From: Datisca glomerata | Lineage: Eukaryota > Streptophyta > Magnoliopsida > Cucurbitales > Datiscaceae | Assembly (NCBI GenBank): GCA_003255025.1 | Contig: QANY01002371.1 | Span: 1,860,037 to 1,924,036 of the forward strand | DNA length: 64,000 bases | Direction: 5' to 3' | Part shown: positions 46,471-60,460 of the stretch, in pieces | How the letters are laid out: each line of letters starts with the position of its first letter | Position numbering within the stretch: the first letter of the stretch is position 1 | The notes under the pieces: model-generated | The model's input: the letters and a program-made list of their open reading frames with translations, nothing else | The model's database searches: none | Told to the model about the DNA's origin: nothing | Translations under genes and position numbers: made by a program

Positions 46471-48190
46471 TCTTTAGATAAAAGAAAAAAGACTAATAAA
46501 TTTTGTTGTTACTCAATGGTCTTGGATATTACACATACTCTACTCATATATAATAGGTAAAACATTATCCGTCCAATTATCATCCACACCTAATATTGTA
46601 TTTAAAACTCACACAACCCAAGTACACACATGTATTAAACCTGACAAACATCAGTGACATCCTGTTGTTGATCCAACATTTTAGTTTCGCGGAAGCATTA
46701 AAATTAAGGTTTATTCTTAGAATTAATATTACTTTAATATTTTATTTTTTAATAAAAATTTTAATCTATAAAAAAATTTCTACTAGTGGTGTTTGAGGTT
46801 TATTCTTAAAATTAATATTTTTTTAAAAAAAATCAAATCAAATCAATAACCAACAAAGCCCTATATTTTTCAACTCATATAACTACTACATTAGCTCACC
46901 TATTATGTGTATTTTATGAAATAATTTTTACTTGGTTTGTATAGATGCTAATAATTTAAAATGTCAAAAATAAAATTTCCTACAAAACCATATAATAGAT
47001 TATATTAGCTAATCAAAATGTCAAAACAAGTTATACGTTTAAATTAATATATAAACTTTCAACTTATTTTATACATACTATATTTGATTTTAGAGTACTA
47101 AGAATACATATAGAACTATCTAACTTTGATTAATATTTATCAAATGGAACATTAAAAATTATGTACTAAAAAAAAACAAGCATAAAATTGTACAATGAAA
47201 CAAAAGTAACCCGCAAAAAGTAATCGAACTTATGGGAAAATAAAAATAAAATAATATTAGAACTAGACACTTTGTAAAAAAAATCACATAAAAATAAAAA
47301 ATAAAGAGTGAGGCCTAAAAATAAATTAAAGAAAATTCAATGTCAAAAGATGACATGAAGCATAAATAAAAAATAACAAAAAGTAAGGGGGTTCGAGATA
47401 GTAAGTTTTGAACTCAAGACCTCTCTTTGAGAGAAATGAAACAATTACCGATAGGTTATGTCATCATTTCATAGGGGGCACACTATAAATTAAACTTATA
47501 TATCATACAAACATAATTACTAGCGAAAATATAAAAATAATTACTAGCAAAAATATAAAAATAATTATTAGCGAAAATATAAAAATACCAAAACCGTCAG
47601 GGGGCAAATGCCCCTGGCCTAGTATAAATCCGCCATTGACCAGGGGTTGCAAGATTCATATAGAAAGCGTTAGCATGGCAAACATGTGACTGTTATGCTT
47701 CAGAGAATTACTATATATACACATTATTTTCTGGTCAAGGGAAATAGTCGTTTCTTGAAGGAAAAGAAAACTAAAAAACAAAGAAAAAGAACGAGATTAG
47801 AGAAAGATTGAAAAGGACTTGCTTAATTACAGACTTCAATAGATGGTAACTATCTTATTTTTCTATTTTTCTAGTTTATCATTTTAAGATATTGTGTTCT
47901 ACTGACCTTTGGTTAAATAAAATTTATTTTCTAACAAAAAAATACGTGCTTAAAAAAATAATATGGTACTCCTTAGTTTTTCATATCATATGTAGTATAT
48001 AAAAATAGAGTAGTAGACAGAATTAAATTGTAAAAGTTTTAAGGTAAATGATTATTACACTACTTTTTAAATAATATTGTCTGAATTATTTTAAAAATTT
48101 TTGGATTGTCGTTTACGTCCATAATAATTAAATATTTTAAACTATTTATGTAACGCCATAAACAAATATGTAGTAATACCTCATAATGTT
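46471..48190 (+). repeat. Isolated copy of the 1.57-kb array unit
   Basis: From about 46785 (GTGGTGTTTGAGGTTTATTC) this follows the array units: hAT-like module to 47633, then TTACTATATATACACATTAT (47708), AAATAGTCGTTTCTTGAAGG, a purine-rich tract, ATGGTAACTATCTTATTTTT (47843), and ACGTCCATAATAATTAAATA to about 48190. It then diverges. Confidence 0.75.
47708..47760 (+). promoter_or_regulatory. TATA-like motif with conserved downstream leader (first copy)
   Basis: CTATATATACACATTA lies about 35 bases before GAAATAGTCGTTTCTTGAAG, spaced like a TATA box and transcript start. It recurs at 54731, 56295 and 59802. No coding sequence follows, so activity is only a suggestion. Confidence 0.3.
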
Positions 48191-50153
48191 TTTTTCTAAT
48201 TACGTCTTATATCTTTGTTTATTAAACTGTAACAAACTTTTTTATGAAATTAATCATATAATATAAATTTGTTTACATAATATGCCATCAAATGTATGAC
48301 ATAGACCATGACGTTGAAAGATGTAAAAGAAAAAAAAACAAATTATTTTATCAATTAATATTTATCAATAAAATTACTAGAATTTAAAGTAATTATATAT
48401 ATTTGAATGAAATCTATTATATTTTTATGAATTAAATTAACACTTATAATTTATGTCATTTTTTACACTATCTAACAGTTGTATTTTTATACCTTTTCGT
48501 TTTTGAATCACTATTTTTTAGTTTAATTTTTATTGCTAAAGTTTATTACGTGCAACACGTTTTAGGAACTAATAATACTAAAAGTTAGGAGACGATGATA
48601 GTATTGCACAAACAGATGAGTTTATCTTTAAAAATTAAATTATAATACATTTTTTTTGTTGGCTAACATTTTTCTTCTGAAAAATCTTAAATAAGTTTAT
48701 ATCTAAAAATTTAAATGTTAATCAAATGAATTTACTGCAATGAAAAATGTCAAATTAAATCAGGTCAACCATTCATCACTCCATTAAAATAATATAATGA
48801 AATAGAGGTACGAGATATGTGTAAGCATTTAAACAATAAATTACAACTCTATTAAGCAAAACTTAGTTAAGTTATCATGTTATGGTCTAAAAAGATATGT
48901 TTAAATATTATCGCACATAGCTTAGATATGCACTGCCTCTTTAACAATTCTATTGGTCTACGTCCATAGGCTTTCCAAACAATTCAATCAGATCAGAATG
49001 GTGTGCTCCTTACTCACAAAATTTTTTCAAATATAATGTAAAAATGTAAATCGGGTAACAATGCCATTCTGCTTTAAAAAAACAATGTCAATGGGTATTT
49101 TGAATGCAGCACAGGGGAGTATCCAACCAAATAAGTTATTTTGTAGAAGTTCTACATTTTTTTATTCGTCAATCATGTATTTTAATACCCGCATAGATGA
49201 GTAGCCAACTGTTATTGAAAACAAAATTAAGGGTTATTTTCTCAGAAAGCATTTAGTTTTACCTATTGACAAGGTTATTACTTTGAAATGTAGTCTATAT
49301 TTCATTAATTATTTTTTCATTTTACGAAACATGAGGCCTTTCTTTTGATTGAGATATTAATCAAGCATCACATTCTATGCACCTGTCTCGACCAATGATG
49401 TATAATTTATTTATCTTTCACGTGGAGGTATAAGATGATACATGCAACCATGAAAATAATCTGAGTCAAATGGAGTAAAATAAGTTATTTATAGAAAGGA
49501 GATTCACTTAATGTATTTAAAAATTTCTTTCATTTAGTTTTAAGATAGTCTTGTAATCCATCCTACCTAAAATAATTAGTTGAAAAAATATTGAGTTAAT
49601 TTGAGACTTATCATTTGCTTATGATTTGTTATTTGATATTTTACGTCGTAAACAAATGAAGAGAAAACGTCTTTAAAGTTGATAATTTAAACAAAATGAT
49701 TGAGAACTTTTCATGTACGTTATATGTTCAATTTTGAGTTTAAGAATAATATAACAAATTTCAAATACCGACTAAATATCCATGTTAAATTTTTACACCT
49801 CCTATCAAATTCATACTCATGTTAAATTATATGAGGGTGTGTAGGTCCTACCCTCTAAGACATGGGTAACCAACAAGTAGTCATCTATTTTTTCTTTTTG
49901 TTTTGGAACTAAAGAACTCTGTCGAAATTGAAAGGTTGAACAACATTTTTCATCAAAAATTAATTAAAATGAAAATTGAGTCGATAAAATTATTTATTTA
50001 TACTAACATAATATAAATGATGAACTTTGGCCTCGTTATTCGATATTAAATTGACGATTAAATCAGTTTGGTTGTATGATTATTTGATATTCAATTTGGT
50101 TCAACTGTAAGATTAATGAACTATAATTTGGTTATTAAGGTAATATTTTACAG
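48191..50153. other. AT-rich DNA, no gene; repeat R copy 2 at 49370-49620
   Basis: Apart from the R repeat shared with 44440-44695, and a short TTGATTGTA-type stretch near 50040-50140 resembling 45900-46300, I see nothing recognisable. Confidence 0.5.
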
Positions 50154-50267
50154 TTTGCTCCTATTGTGGATCAGCTTGCAGACATACTTACTAAACTTCT
50201 TCATAGTCGTCCATTTCATTATGTGTTGTCAAAATGGATGGAAAATCTGGTTACGAAACATAACTGA
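50154..50267 (+). pseudogene. Copia RNase H C-terminal fragment
   Basis: 37 codons ending in TGA read FAPIVDQLADILTKLLHSRP, then FHYVLSKW, which is the conserved copia end 'DQLADILTKPL...F..L..KL'. No other copia sequence is next to it. An inverted, diverged copy of its end lies at about 58010-58052. Confidence 0.75.
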
Positions 50268-50336
50268 GTATTGATACATTTCAATTTCTATCACCAGGTA
50301 CTCAACAGCTTTCTAAAGTATATGTAGGACACGTTT

Positions 50337-52410
50337 TGTAACGACCCGATCCCCGAGTATTAACATAACCATAATTTCGTAACTTTGGAAACCCTTATTT
50401 TAGAAAACTTCTAAATAGAAACTCTCAATTTATCCATGATAGAAATCTTTATCATTACATAGTGGAAGCAATAAAGTATCATAAATGCATAATTAATAAA
50501 ACCTAAATAAAACTGAATTAATCTTTGTAATAAAGTCAAAATATAAAATCCATAATTTATTGAGTTACCCATCTTAATTCGTGGAAAAGCATAACGTATA
50601 ATAAACAACTTAAATAACTGAGTTTATGAAAAAATGTTTCCCCAAGTCTTAAAGTAAATCGTAAATTGAAAATCATAAATTCCTATACGAATCCAACTGG
50701 TTATGATAGTCTCCCACTTATGCGGCTCGTTATCACCACTTGCATCATAAATAATTGTGGGGGAGTGAGTATTTTAAAATACCCAGTAAGTAAACTAACA
50801 TAATAACATGCATTCACATGTCATAAATGCAATCACGACATAACATTACTGAACTTCACATATATCATAAATGAAATAACTTAACATACTTGTTCATGTC
50901 TTGGCTCAACATAGCACGTAGTTTACATGTGTCTCATACATAATCATATTACATTGTTAATCATATATTGTATTGGCATTCTCTAGTTAACAACCTAACT
51001 AGAATTGATCACTCATGAACTGAAATATAACATGACGAATTGAGCGACGAAACAGATGACACACATTAGGCGATGGAAACAGATAACACACACTGGGGGA
51101 TGGAACATATGACATTCATATGTGATGGAAAATGTGAATAGATGGCATCTCATGAGTGACGAAAAACATTTACAAATGACAGTCAATGTGTGACCAAAAC
51201 ATGAACAGATGATACAACATATGTGACTAAAACATGAACAAATCACACTTGATTTGTATAACATAACAAAACATGAACACTATGATCTCTTGTAACTTAG
51301 GGTCATGCTTTAATTCATATCTTGCATAATTACTACTTAACTTAATTTAGTTTCATAATTCACAAAATCCAAAGATTGATACTAATTGATCATATGGCTC
51401 ACATATAATGCATATTAATTCATATAACAAAATAAAACATGGTAACATACGAACTTATAATCAGTCATTCCCAAATAAATATCTCATAATAGTCAAATTA
51501 ATAACTGGACAATAAATAATTAACAATGTGTCCTCGAAAATAAACATTATAGAAAAATAATTCAACAATAATAAACGTAAAGACATAATATAATTATAAC
51601 ATCAGAGTCACATCACTATGTAAGTTTACTCACACAAGACATATACATGAACCTAACATATTTGCAGGCAATTATAGTTGATGAGAATAATACATCTTAC
51701 ATTTATCACACGTGGGTCATATTACAATATAAGTTCACTAACTCAAAACGTATATATGAACCTAACATGTTTACAGACAATTATAGCTGATGAGAATAAT
51801 ACATCTTACATTTATCACACATGAATCATATTACAATATAAGTTCACTTACACAAAACTTACATATGCACGTAAAATATATACATACTGTTACAACTGAT
51901 GATAATAATATATCATACATTTATCACACGTGAACCATATCACATTGTAAGTTCGCTTACCTAAACTGGTTGAATGAACTAAACAACTAATAATCAATTT
52001 GTTGGTGATGCGTTCAGTGAGCAGACAGGGACGAGGGAGAAGAGAGAACACAGAACGCTAAGGCACACAGACGAAGAAACAAGGAAGAAGAAGAGGGATT
52101 TTGCTGGGGGCTGCGTGAGTGTGAGTGAAAATATATAATATTGTTAGGTTAGGGTTTTACTATCTTCATGTATAGGTCTGAGTGAGTTAGAGAAAGAGGG
52201 AGAGATTGCCGAATGAAATAAAAAATAGGTTAGGGTAATTCTAGGGTATATATACTTATACAAATGAGCTAGAGTTTGAAAATACAAATATAACCTTTTT
52301 TAAATTTAAAAATCAAATTTTAAAAATAATCTTATCTAATTAAAATAAGTTATAATCTTATCTAATTAAAATAAGTTTTAAAAATACCTCTTAAAGAGTG
52401 TCGGGTATTA
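50337..52410 (+). mobile_element. Solo LTR of a probable gypsy element (copy G2)
   Basis: Starts TGTAACGACCCGATCCCCGA and ends GTCGGGTATTA. CGTTT flanks it on both sides (50332-50336 and 52411-52415), a 5-bp target duplication. No internal coding region or second LTR adjoins, so it is a solo LTR of about 2.07 kb, which usually arises by recombination between the two LTRs of one element. The same family is seen at 1-1261 and, as an inverted fragment, at 57631-57961. Degenerate ~40-bp repeats (51010-51260) and ~110-bp repeats (51610-51960) lie inside. Confidence 0.75.
51610..51960 (+). repeat. 110-bp tandem repeat within LTR G2, about 3 copies
   Basis: CATTTATCACAC recurs at about 51700, 51809 and 51918, each copy with GATGAGAATAATACATCTTA before it and TCATATTACAATATAAGTTC after it. 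Confidence 0.85.
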
Positions 52411-52415
52411 CGTTT

Positions 52416-53746
52416 ACTTACTAAATTTAAAATACAAATCTAGTATTTACAAAAATCAACTAAAAATGAGAGATTCAAAATTTAAATTTAAATAATTATT
52501 AGATTTAATTAGCAAAGTAAAAAATATTCTTTTTCAATTATCACTCAAACCAACAATTCATTAAATTATCGAAGGGTATTATAGTAGACTTATCTAAACT
52601 AATATAATTCAAATTTATAATAAAGAATATTATAAATCTTATATCCCAAATCCTTAATTGAAATTAAAAAATTTAGCAAACATACACTTACTTATTCCTC
52701 GTTATAAATCTTATATCCCAAATCCTTAATTGAAATTAAAAAATTTAGCAAACATACACTTACTTATTCCTCAGTCGAAATACTAACACACTCCTCTATC
52801 GCAAACCCTACCTAACTAGTGGCACATTCCTTTGTTACTTTTTATCTTCTTGTTCTCAATAAGAATACAAGTTAAATTCGGTGAAAATGAATTCAAACCG
52901 ACTTTTTTCAGTGACTTCGAGTGCAACTATGTGGCGTGTTGTTTAAGTGTTGAAACCAATGCATCGCTTTGTTTATTTTCTCAAAGTATGCGTCGCCTTG
53001 TTTCAACTCCTAGTTCTGGCATTTACATGTTTTAAATTCTTTTCCTACCTTACTTTTAATGAGCAAAATATTTTCTTTTCAATTGTTTTTATTATACAAA
53101 AATGTACAACATTATTTTTTTGTCGTAACTAAAAGTAGTAACTTAAATAAAATTAAGTGATATTTCTTTAAGTTAAAAATTAGTGTTGCGGTTATATATT
53201 GAGTATTACTCCAAAAGATAATGAAGTGATATTTTTTGTTTTAAAATGGTATTATTTTTATATATAAATATTATTCTACATGATAAAATTTATATGATTT
53301 TTATATGAGTTGTAAGTAACAAGACACATACACATATTATTTTGTTAAAATCCTGAATTATTATTTTATGCATCCAAATTATTTACTCCAGAACAATATT
53401 TGAAATATCAAGAATTTTTCCTTTTATCAATAAATCAAAATGATAACCCAAAATGAATTAAATACAATACTTTTTTATACATAATTTTATGCATATTGAG
53501 GAAACAGATCACCTTCCGATATCATATTCCTGATAGGAGATTATTTTTGTTAGATTTGAGATGTTGACCGCGGATATACACAACATAATTCCGTCGAACA
53601 TGCACGGTAAAAAATGACAATTTTTAGTTTGTTTAAAATATCATATTTTAAAATATAACTGATCTATCTTTTTAAAACGAACGAACAAAATTAAATAAAG
53701 TATTTTCTTCTTAAATGAAAATGACCTCGAATGTTCATAGCAAATT
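52416..53746. other. AT-rich DNA, no gene recognised
   Basis: Frames at 52832-53035 and 52947-53132 overlap in different frames and show no known domain. A perfect 72-bp duplication is listed separately. Confidence 0.4.
52631..52774. repeat. Perfect 72-bp tandem duplication
   Basis: 52631-52702 and 52703-52774 are identical over at least 70 bases (TATAAATCTTATATCCCAAA ... CTTACTTATTCCTC). The lack of divergence in an otherwise decayed region suggests a recent event. Confidence 0.9.
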
Positions 53747-54655
53747 CAGTGGCGGATCAAGAATTTTGGTTTAGGAGAAATAATTAGAAAAAATAATATA
53801 AGGGTATATCTGGTTGATTTTTTTTAATATAAATGTTAATATTTGAAAATTTGTTTACTAGAGTGTTTGAGGTTTATTCTTATAATTATTTTTTTAAACA
53901 AAATCAAATCAAATCAACAACCAAGCTCTAAATTTTTTTAACTCATATAAGTATACTAGCCCATCTATTATATGCATGTTATTAAATAATTTTTACTTGG
54001 TTTATATAAATGTTAATAATTTGAAAATGTAAAAAATAATATTTCTTACGAAAATATATGATGAATTATATTAATTGATCAAAATGTCAAAATAAGTTAT
54101 ATATTTAAATTAATATCCAGGCTTTTAACTTATTTTATACAAACTATATTTAATTTTAGAGTATTAAGAATATGCATATGACTATCTAACTTTGATTAAT
54201 ATTTATCAAATGGGACAATAAAAATTATGTACTTGAAAGTAAAAAAACAAGTACAAAAATTGTACAATAAAACAAAAGCGTCAGCAAAAAGTAATCAAAC
54301 TTATAAAAAAAATAAAAATAAAGTATTATTAGAACTAAACGCCTAGTAAAAGAAACCACATTAAAAATAAATAACAACGAGTGAGGTCTAAAAATATATT
54401 AAAGAAAATTCAATGTTGACATGAAGCATAAATAAAAAATAAATAAAAATTAAGGGTAATGGAGATAGTAAATTTGAACTCAAAACCTCTCCTTAAGAAA
54501 AAAAGACGATTGCCAATGGGTTATGTCATTATTCATAGGGGGCATACTACAAATTAAACTTATATATCATACAAAAATAATTAGTAGTGAAATTAAAAAT
54601 ATCAAAACTGAGGGGACAGAGAGCACGTGCCTCTCTCAGGCCTAGTATAAATCTG
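53747..54655. mobile_element. Non-autonomous DNA element, hAT-like ends, copy at array start
   Basis: Starts CAGTGGCGGATCAAGAATTT and ends CAGGCCTAGTATAAATCTGT, with the same interior as 44769-45690 (AAATCAAATCAAATCAACAA; CTAACTTTGATTAATATTTA). It marks the left edge of the 1.57-kb tandem array. Confidence 0.55.
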
Positions 54656-57630
54656 TACCTGACCAGAGTTTGCAGGATTCATACAAAAAGTATTAGCATG
54701 GTAAATAAGTGGTTGTTATGCTTAAGAGAATTACTATATATACACATTACTTTTTGCCAAGGAAAATAGTCGTTTCTTGAAGGAAAAGAAAACCAAGAAA
54801 AAAAACAAAGAAAAGGAACGAGATTAGAGAGATGTTGAAAATGACTTGCCTAGTTTTAGACTAAAATAGATGGTGACTAGCTTATTTTTCTATTTTTCTG
54901 GTTTATCCTTTTAAGATTTTGTGTCCTAGTGACATTTGATTAAATAATCTTTTAATAAACAATTACCGTGCTTAAGAAAAAAATATGGTACTCCCGAGTT
55001 TTTTCATATCATATATAATATATAAAAATAGAGTTAGTAAGGAGAATTAAAATGTAAAAGTTTTAAGCTAAAAGATTATTACATTATTAACTTTTTAAAC
55101 AATTTTCTCTTAGATTGTCTTTTACTTCCATAATAATTAAATATTTTAAACTAGTTATGTAACTCCACAAACAAATATAAATTAATACTTTAGAGATTGT
55201 AAGATTTGGATTCCAAACCTCTCCGTAAGAGAAAAGAGACAGTTATCACTGGATTATGTCATTATTCATAGGAGGCACACAACAAATTAAACTTATATAT
55301 TATACAAAAGTAATTGCTAGTGAAACACAAAAATGCCAAAACTAATGGGTCAGCAGGGCACGTCCCCTCCCCAAGCCTAATACAAATCCACCCTTGGACA
55401 AATTCATGTGTTCCTGACATGAATTAGAAAGGGGTGTTTAGCCAAACGCATTTTGTAATTATTTAATTTTTAGCCAGTGTCACTACTTATTAGCTACAAA
55501 CAAATGTGCCAGTTACTTCAGCCGGAGATTCTATAGTTTATGTAAGGTAATGGTGTAAACTACTTTGACTACAACTGATTCTTCTTCATGGAGAAGTTTG
55601 GTGTAATCATATGTTTCAAAATTTGTTTACTAGTAGTGTTTGATGGATTTTAAAATAAAAAATTTTAATCTTTGAATTTTTTTTACTAGTGGTGTTTGAG
55701 GTTTATTATTAGAATTAATATTTGTTTAAAAATAAAATAAAATAAAATCAACAACCAACAAAGCCCTAGATTTTCAAACTAATACAGCTACACTAGCTTA
55801 TCCATTATCTATAATTTATTAAATAATTTTTACTTGGTTTGTATAAATGCTAATAATTTGAAAATATTAAAAATAACATTTCCTACGAGAACCATATAAT
55901 GGATTATATAACTTAATCAAAATGTCAAAATAAGTTATATAGCTAATAAAAATGTCAAACAATGTCAAATTTTGACATGAAGCATGAATAAAAAATAACA
56001 AAAATAAGGATGTTGGATATAGTAAGATTTGAACTCAAGATCTCTCCTTAAGAGTAAATAGACATTTACCAATAAGTTAAGTCATTAATTATAATAGACA
56101 CACTACAAATTAAACTTATATATCATATAAAAATAATTATTAACGAAAATATAAAAACACCAAAACTGAGGCGTCAGGGGGGCATGTGCCCCCCCACCAC
56201 CGGACCTAGTATAAATTTACCCCTGACCATGGGCTAAATGATTCATACAATAAGCATTAATATGGCAATAAAATGATTGTTATGCTTCAGATAATTACTA
56301 TATATACAGATTATTTTTCGCTAGGAGAAATAGCCATTTTTTTGAAGGAAACGGATACAAAGAAAAAAGAATGAGATTGGAGAGAGATTTGAAAGAGATA
56401 TATAAAAGGATTTACTTAGTTTCAGACCTCAATAGATGACGACTAGCTTATGTTTTTCGAATTTATCTTTTTAAGATTTTGTGTCTAGTGATATTTGGAA
56501 AAAAAATATTTTAACAAAAAATGACGTGCTTAAAAAAAATATGGTACTCTTGATTTTTTTCATATCATATATAGTATATAAAAATAGAGTTAGTAGGGAG
56601 AGTTAATTGTAAAAGTTTTAAGCTAACTGCTAATTACTCTATTAACTTTTTAAACAATAATGTTTGAATCATTTTTAAAAATTCTGAGATTATCTTTTAC
56701 GTTCATAATAACTAAATATTTTAAACTATTTATGTAACTCCACAAACAAATAATCATTAATATTTTAGAGATTATAAGATTTGGATTCAAGACCTCTCCG
56801 TAAGAGAAAAGAGATAATTATCAATGGACTATGTCATTATACATAGGAGCACACAACAAATTAAATTTATATGTCATACAAAACTAATTGCTAGTGAAAC
56901 ACAAGAATGCCAAAACCGATGGGTCAGCAGGGCACATCCCCTCCCCAGGCCTAGTACAAATCCACCCTAGACAAATTTATGTGTTCCTAACATGAGTTTG
57001 AAATGGGTGTTTAGCCAAACGTATTTTGTAATTATTTGATTTTTAGCCAGTGTCACTACTTATTAGCTACAAACAAAAGTGTCAGTTACTTCAGCCGGAG
57101 ATTCTATAGTTTATGTATGGTAATGGTGTAAACTATTTTGACTACAACTGATTCTTCTTCATCGAGAAATTTGGTGTAATCCTCCATTTTAAAATTTGTT
57201 TACTAGTGGTGTTTGATGAATTTTTAAAGAAAAATTGTAATCTTTAAAATTTTTTTACTAGTGGTGTTTGAGGTTTATTATTAGAATTAATATTTGTTTG
57301 AAAATAAAATAAAATAAATCAACAACCAACGAAGCCCTAAATTTTTAAACTAATATAGCTACACTAGCTCATCTATTATCTATATTTTATTAAATAATTT
57401 TTACTTGGTTTATATTAATGCTAATAATTTAAAAATTTTAAAGATAACATTGCCTACGAAACCATATAATGGATTATATTATTTAATTAAAATGTCAAAA
57501 CAAGTTATACGTTTATGTTAGTTAATCAAAATGTCAAAACAATGTCAAAAGTCGACACGAAGCATGAATAAAAAATAACAAAAATAAGGATGTTTGGGAT
57601 AATAAGGTTTGAACTCAAGACCTCTCCTTA

Positions 57631-58055
57631 TGATTTTCAATTGACGATTTGCTTTAAGACTTGGGAAAACATATTTTATAAACTCAATTATTTAAGTAGT
57701 TTATTATACATTATGCTTTTCTACGAATTAAGATGGGTGAAAACTTAATCAATTATGGATTTTATATTTTGACTTTAGCACAAAGTTTTATTGAGGTTTT
57801 ATTAATTATGCATTTATGATGCTTTATCTCTTCGACTATCTAATGATAAAGATTTCTATCATAGATAAATTAAAAGTTTTTATTTAGAAGTTTTCTAAAA
57901 TAAGGGTTTCTAAAATTATGAAATTATGGTTATGTTAATACTTAGGGATCAGGTCGTTACAAAACGTGTCCAACATATACTTTAGGAAGCTGTTGAGTAC
58001 CTGATGATAGAAACTGAAATATATTGTTTTGTAACCATATTTTCCATCCATGTTG
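57631..58055 (-). repeat. Inverted fragment of the G2 LTR junction inside the array
   Basis: The minus strand reproduces 50229-50690: copia RNase H tail and flank, AGGACACGTTT-type target site (here AAACG on the plus strand, 57962-57966), then the LTR start. Because the same flank and insertion site are present, this is a rearranged copy of that locus, not a second insertion. It replaces about 45 bases of the array unit between CCTCTCCTTA and ACACTCCAAATTA. Confidence 0.85.
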
Positions 58056-60431
58056 ACACACTCCAAATTAAGCTTATATGTCATATAAAAATAATCATTA
58101 GCGAAAATTTAAAAACACCAAAATTGAGGCATCAGGAGGGGCATGTGCCCCCCGTCACCGGGCCTAGTATGAATCTACCCCTGACCAAGGGCTAAATGAT
58201 TCATACAAAAAGCTATGCATGGCATTGTTATGCTTCAAAGAATTACTATGGAATTACGGTTACTTTTCGCTAAGGGAAATAGTCGTTTCTTGAAGGAAAT
58301 GAAAATAAAGAAAAAGAACGAGATTAGGGAGAGATTGGAAAGATTGATTTAAAAGGACTTACTTGGTTTCAGACCTTAGTAGATGGTGACTAGCTTATTT
58401 GTCTGTTTTTCTAATTTATCTTTCTAAGATTTTGTGTCTAGTGACATTTGGTTAAAAAAATATCTTTTAACAAAAAATGATGTGCTTAAGAAAAAAAATT
58501 TGGTACTCCCGTCTTTTTCATATCATATATAGTATATAAAACTAGAGTTAGTAGGCAGGTTAATTGTAAAAGTTTTAAGCTAAATGATTATTACACTATT
58601 AACTTTTTCGATAATAGTGTCTGAATAATTTTTAAAAATTCTGAGATTATCTTTTACGTCCATAATAATTAAATATCTTAAACTATTTATGTGACTCCAC
58701 AAACAAATATGCATTAACACTTTAGAGATTGTAAAATTTGAATTCAAGACCTCTCCGTAAGAGAAAATAGACAATTATCAATGGACTATGTCATTATTCA
58801 TAGGGGGAACACCACAAATTAAACTTATATACCATACAAAAATAATTGCAAGTGAAACACAAAAATGCCAAAAGCGATGGGTCAGCATGGCACGTCCCCT
58901 CGCCAGGCCTATTACAAATCCGCCCCTGGATAAATTTATGTGTTCCTGACATGAGTTTGAAAGCGGTGTTTAGCCAAATGCATTTTGTAATTATTTGATT
59001 TTTAGCCAATGTCATTACTTATTAGCTGCAAACAAAGGTATCACTTACTTCAACTGGAGATTCTATAGTTTATTTAAGGTAATGGTGTAAACTACTTTGA
59101 CTACAACTGATTCTCCTTCATCGAGAAGTTTGATGTAATCCTCCGTTTCAAAAATTGTTTATTAGTGGTGTTTGATGAACTTTTAAATAAAAATTTTAAT
59201 CTTTGAAATTTTTTTACCAGTGGTGTTTGAGGTTTATTATTAGAATTAATATTTTTTTAAAAATAAAATTAAATTAAATCAACAACCAATAAAGCCCTAG
59301 ATTTTTAAACTAATATAGCTACACTAGCTCATCTATTATCTATATTTTATTAAATAGTTTTACTTGATTTGTATAAATGCTAATAATTTGAAAATATTAA
59401 AAAAAAATTATTTAATCAAAATGTCAAAAAAAGTTATACGTTTATATTAGCTAATCAAAATGTCAAAATAATGTCAAAAGCTGACATGAAGCATGAATAA
59501 AAAATAACAAAACTAAGGATGTTGGGATAGAAAGATTTGAACTCAAGACCTCTCTTTAAGAGAAAATAGACATTTACCAATAAGCTAAGTCATTATTTAT
59601 AGCGGACACACTACAAATTAAACTTATATTTCATATCAAAATAATTACTAGCGAAAATATATAAACACCAAAACTGAGGCGTCTGGGGGGCACGTGCCCC
59701 CTGCCCCTGGACCTACTATAAATATGCCCCTGACCAGGGGCTAAATGATTCATACAGATAGTATTAGCATGGCAATAAAATGATTGTTATGCTTCAGAGA
59801 ATTACTATATATACAGATTATTTTTCACTAAGCGAAATAGTCGTTTCTAGAAGGAAACAAAAATAAAGAAAAAGAACGAAATTAGAGAGAGATTTAAAAG
59901 GACTTACTTAGTTTCAGACCTCAATAGATGGTGACTAGCTTATTTTTCTATTTTTATAATTTATCTTTTTAAGATTTTGTGTCTAGTGATATTTGGTTAA
60001 AAGATTATCTTTTAACAAAAAATGATGTGCTTAAGAAAAAAAAATATGGTACTCTCGACTTTTTTCATATCACATATAATATATAAAAATAGAGTTAGTA
60101 GGGAGAGTTACTTGTAAAAGTTTTAAGTTAAATGATTATTACACTACTAACTTTTTAAACAATAATGTCTGAATAATTTTAAAAATTCAGAGATTATCTT
60201 TTACGTCCATAATAATTAAATATTTTAAACTATTTATGTAATTCCATAATCAAATATGCAGTAATACTTTGGAGATAGTAAGATTTAGACTCAAGACTTC
60301 TCCTTTAGAGAAAATAGACAATTATCAATGGGTTATGTCATTATTCATAAGTAGCACATTACAAATTAAACTTATATATCATACAAAAATAATTCCTAGA
60401 GAAAATATAAAAATGTCAAAATTGATGGGTC

Positions 60432-60460
60432 GGGGGGGGGGGGGGGNGGGGGGGGGGGGG
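60432..60460. repeat. Poly-G tract with one ambiguous base
   Basis: 28 G and one N at 60447. The sister modules have only 6-8 G here (GGGTCAGGGGGGCA). Either a homopolymer expansion or an assembly or sequencing fault. A 107-codon frame over it is an artefact. Confidence 0.95.

Noticed and set aside
52832..53132. Two overlapping frames as a small gene
   Set aside because: The frames overlap in different phases with similar hydrophobic text, neither has a recognised domain, and no splice or poly(A) context supports either.
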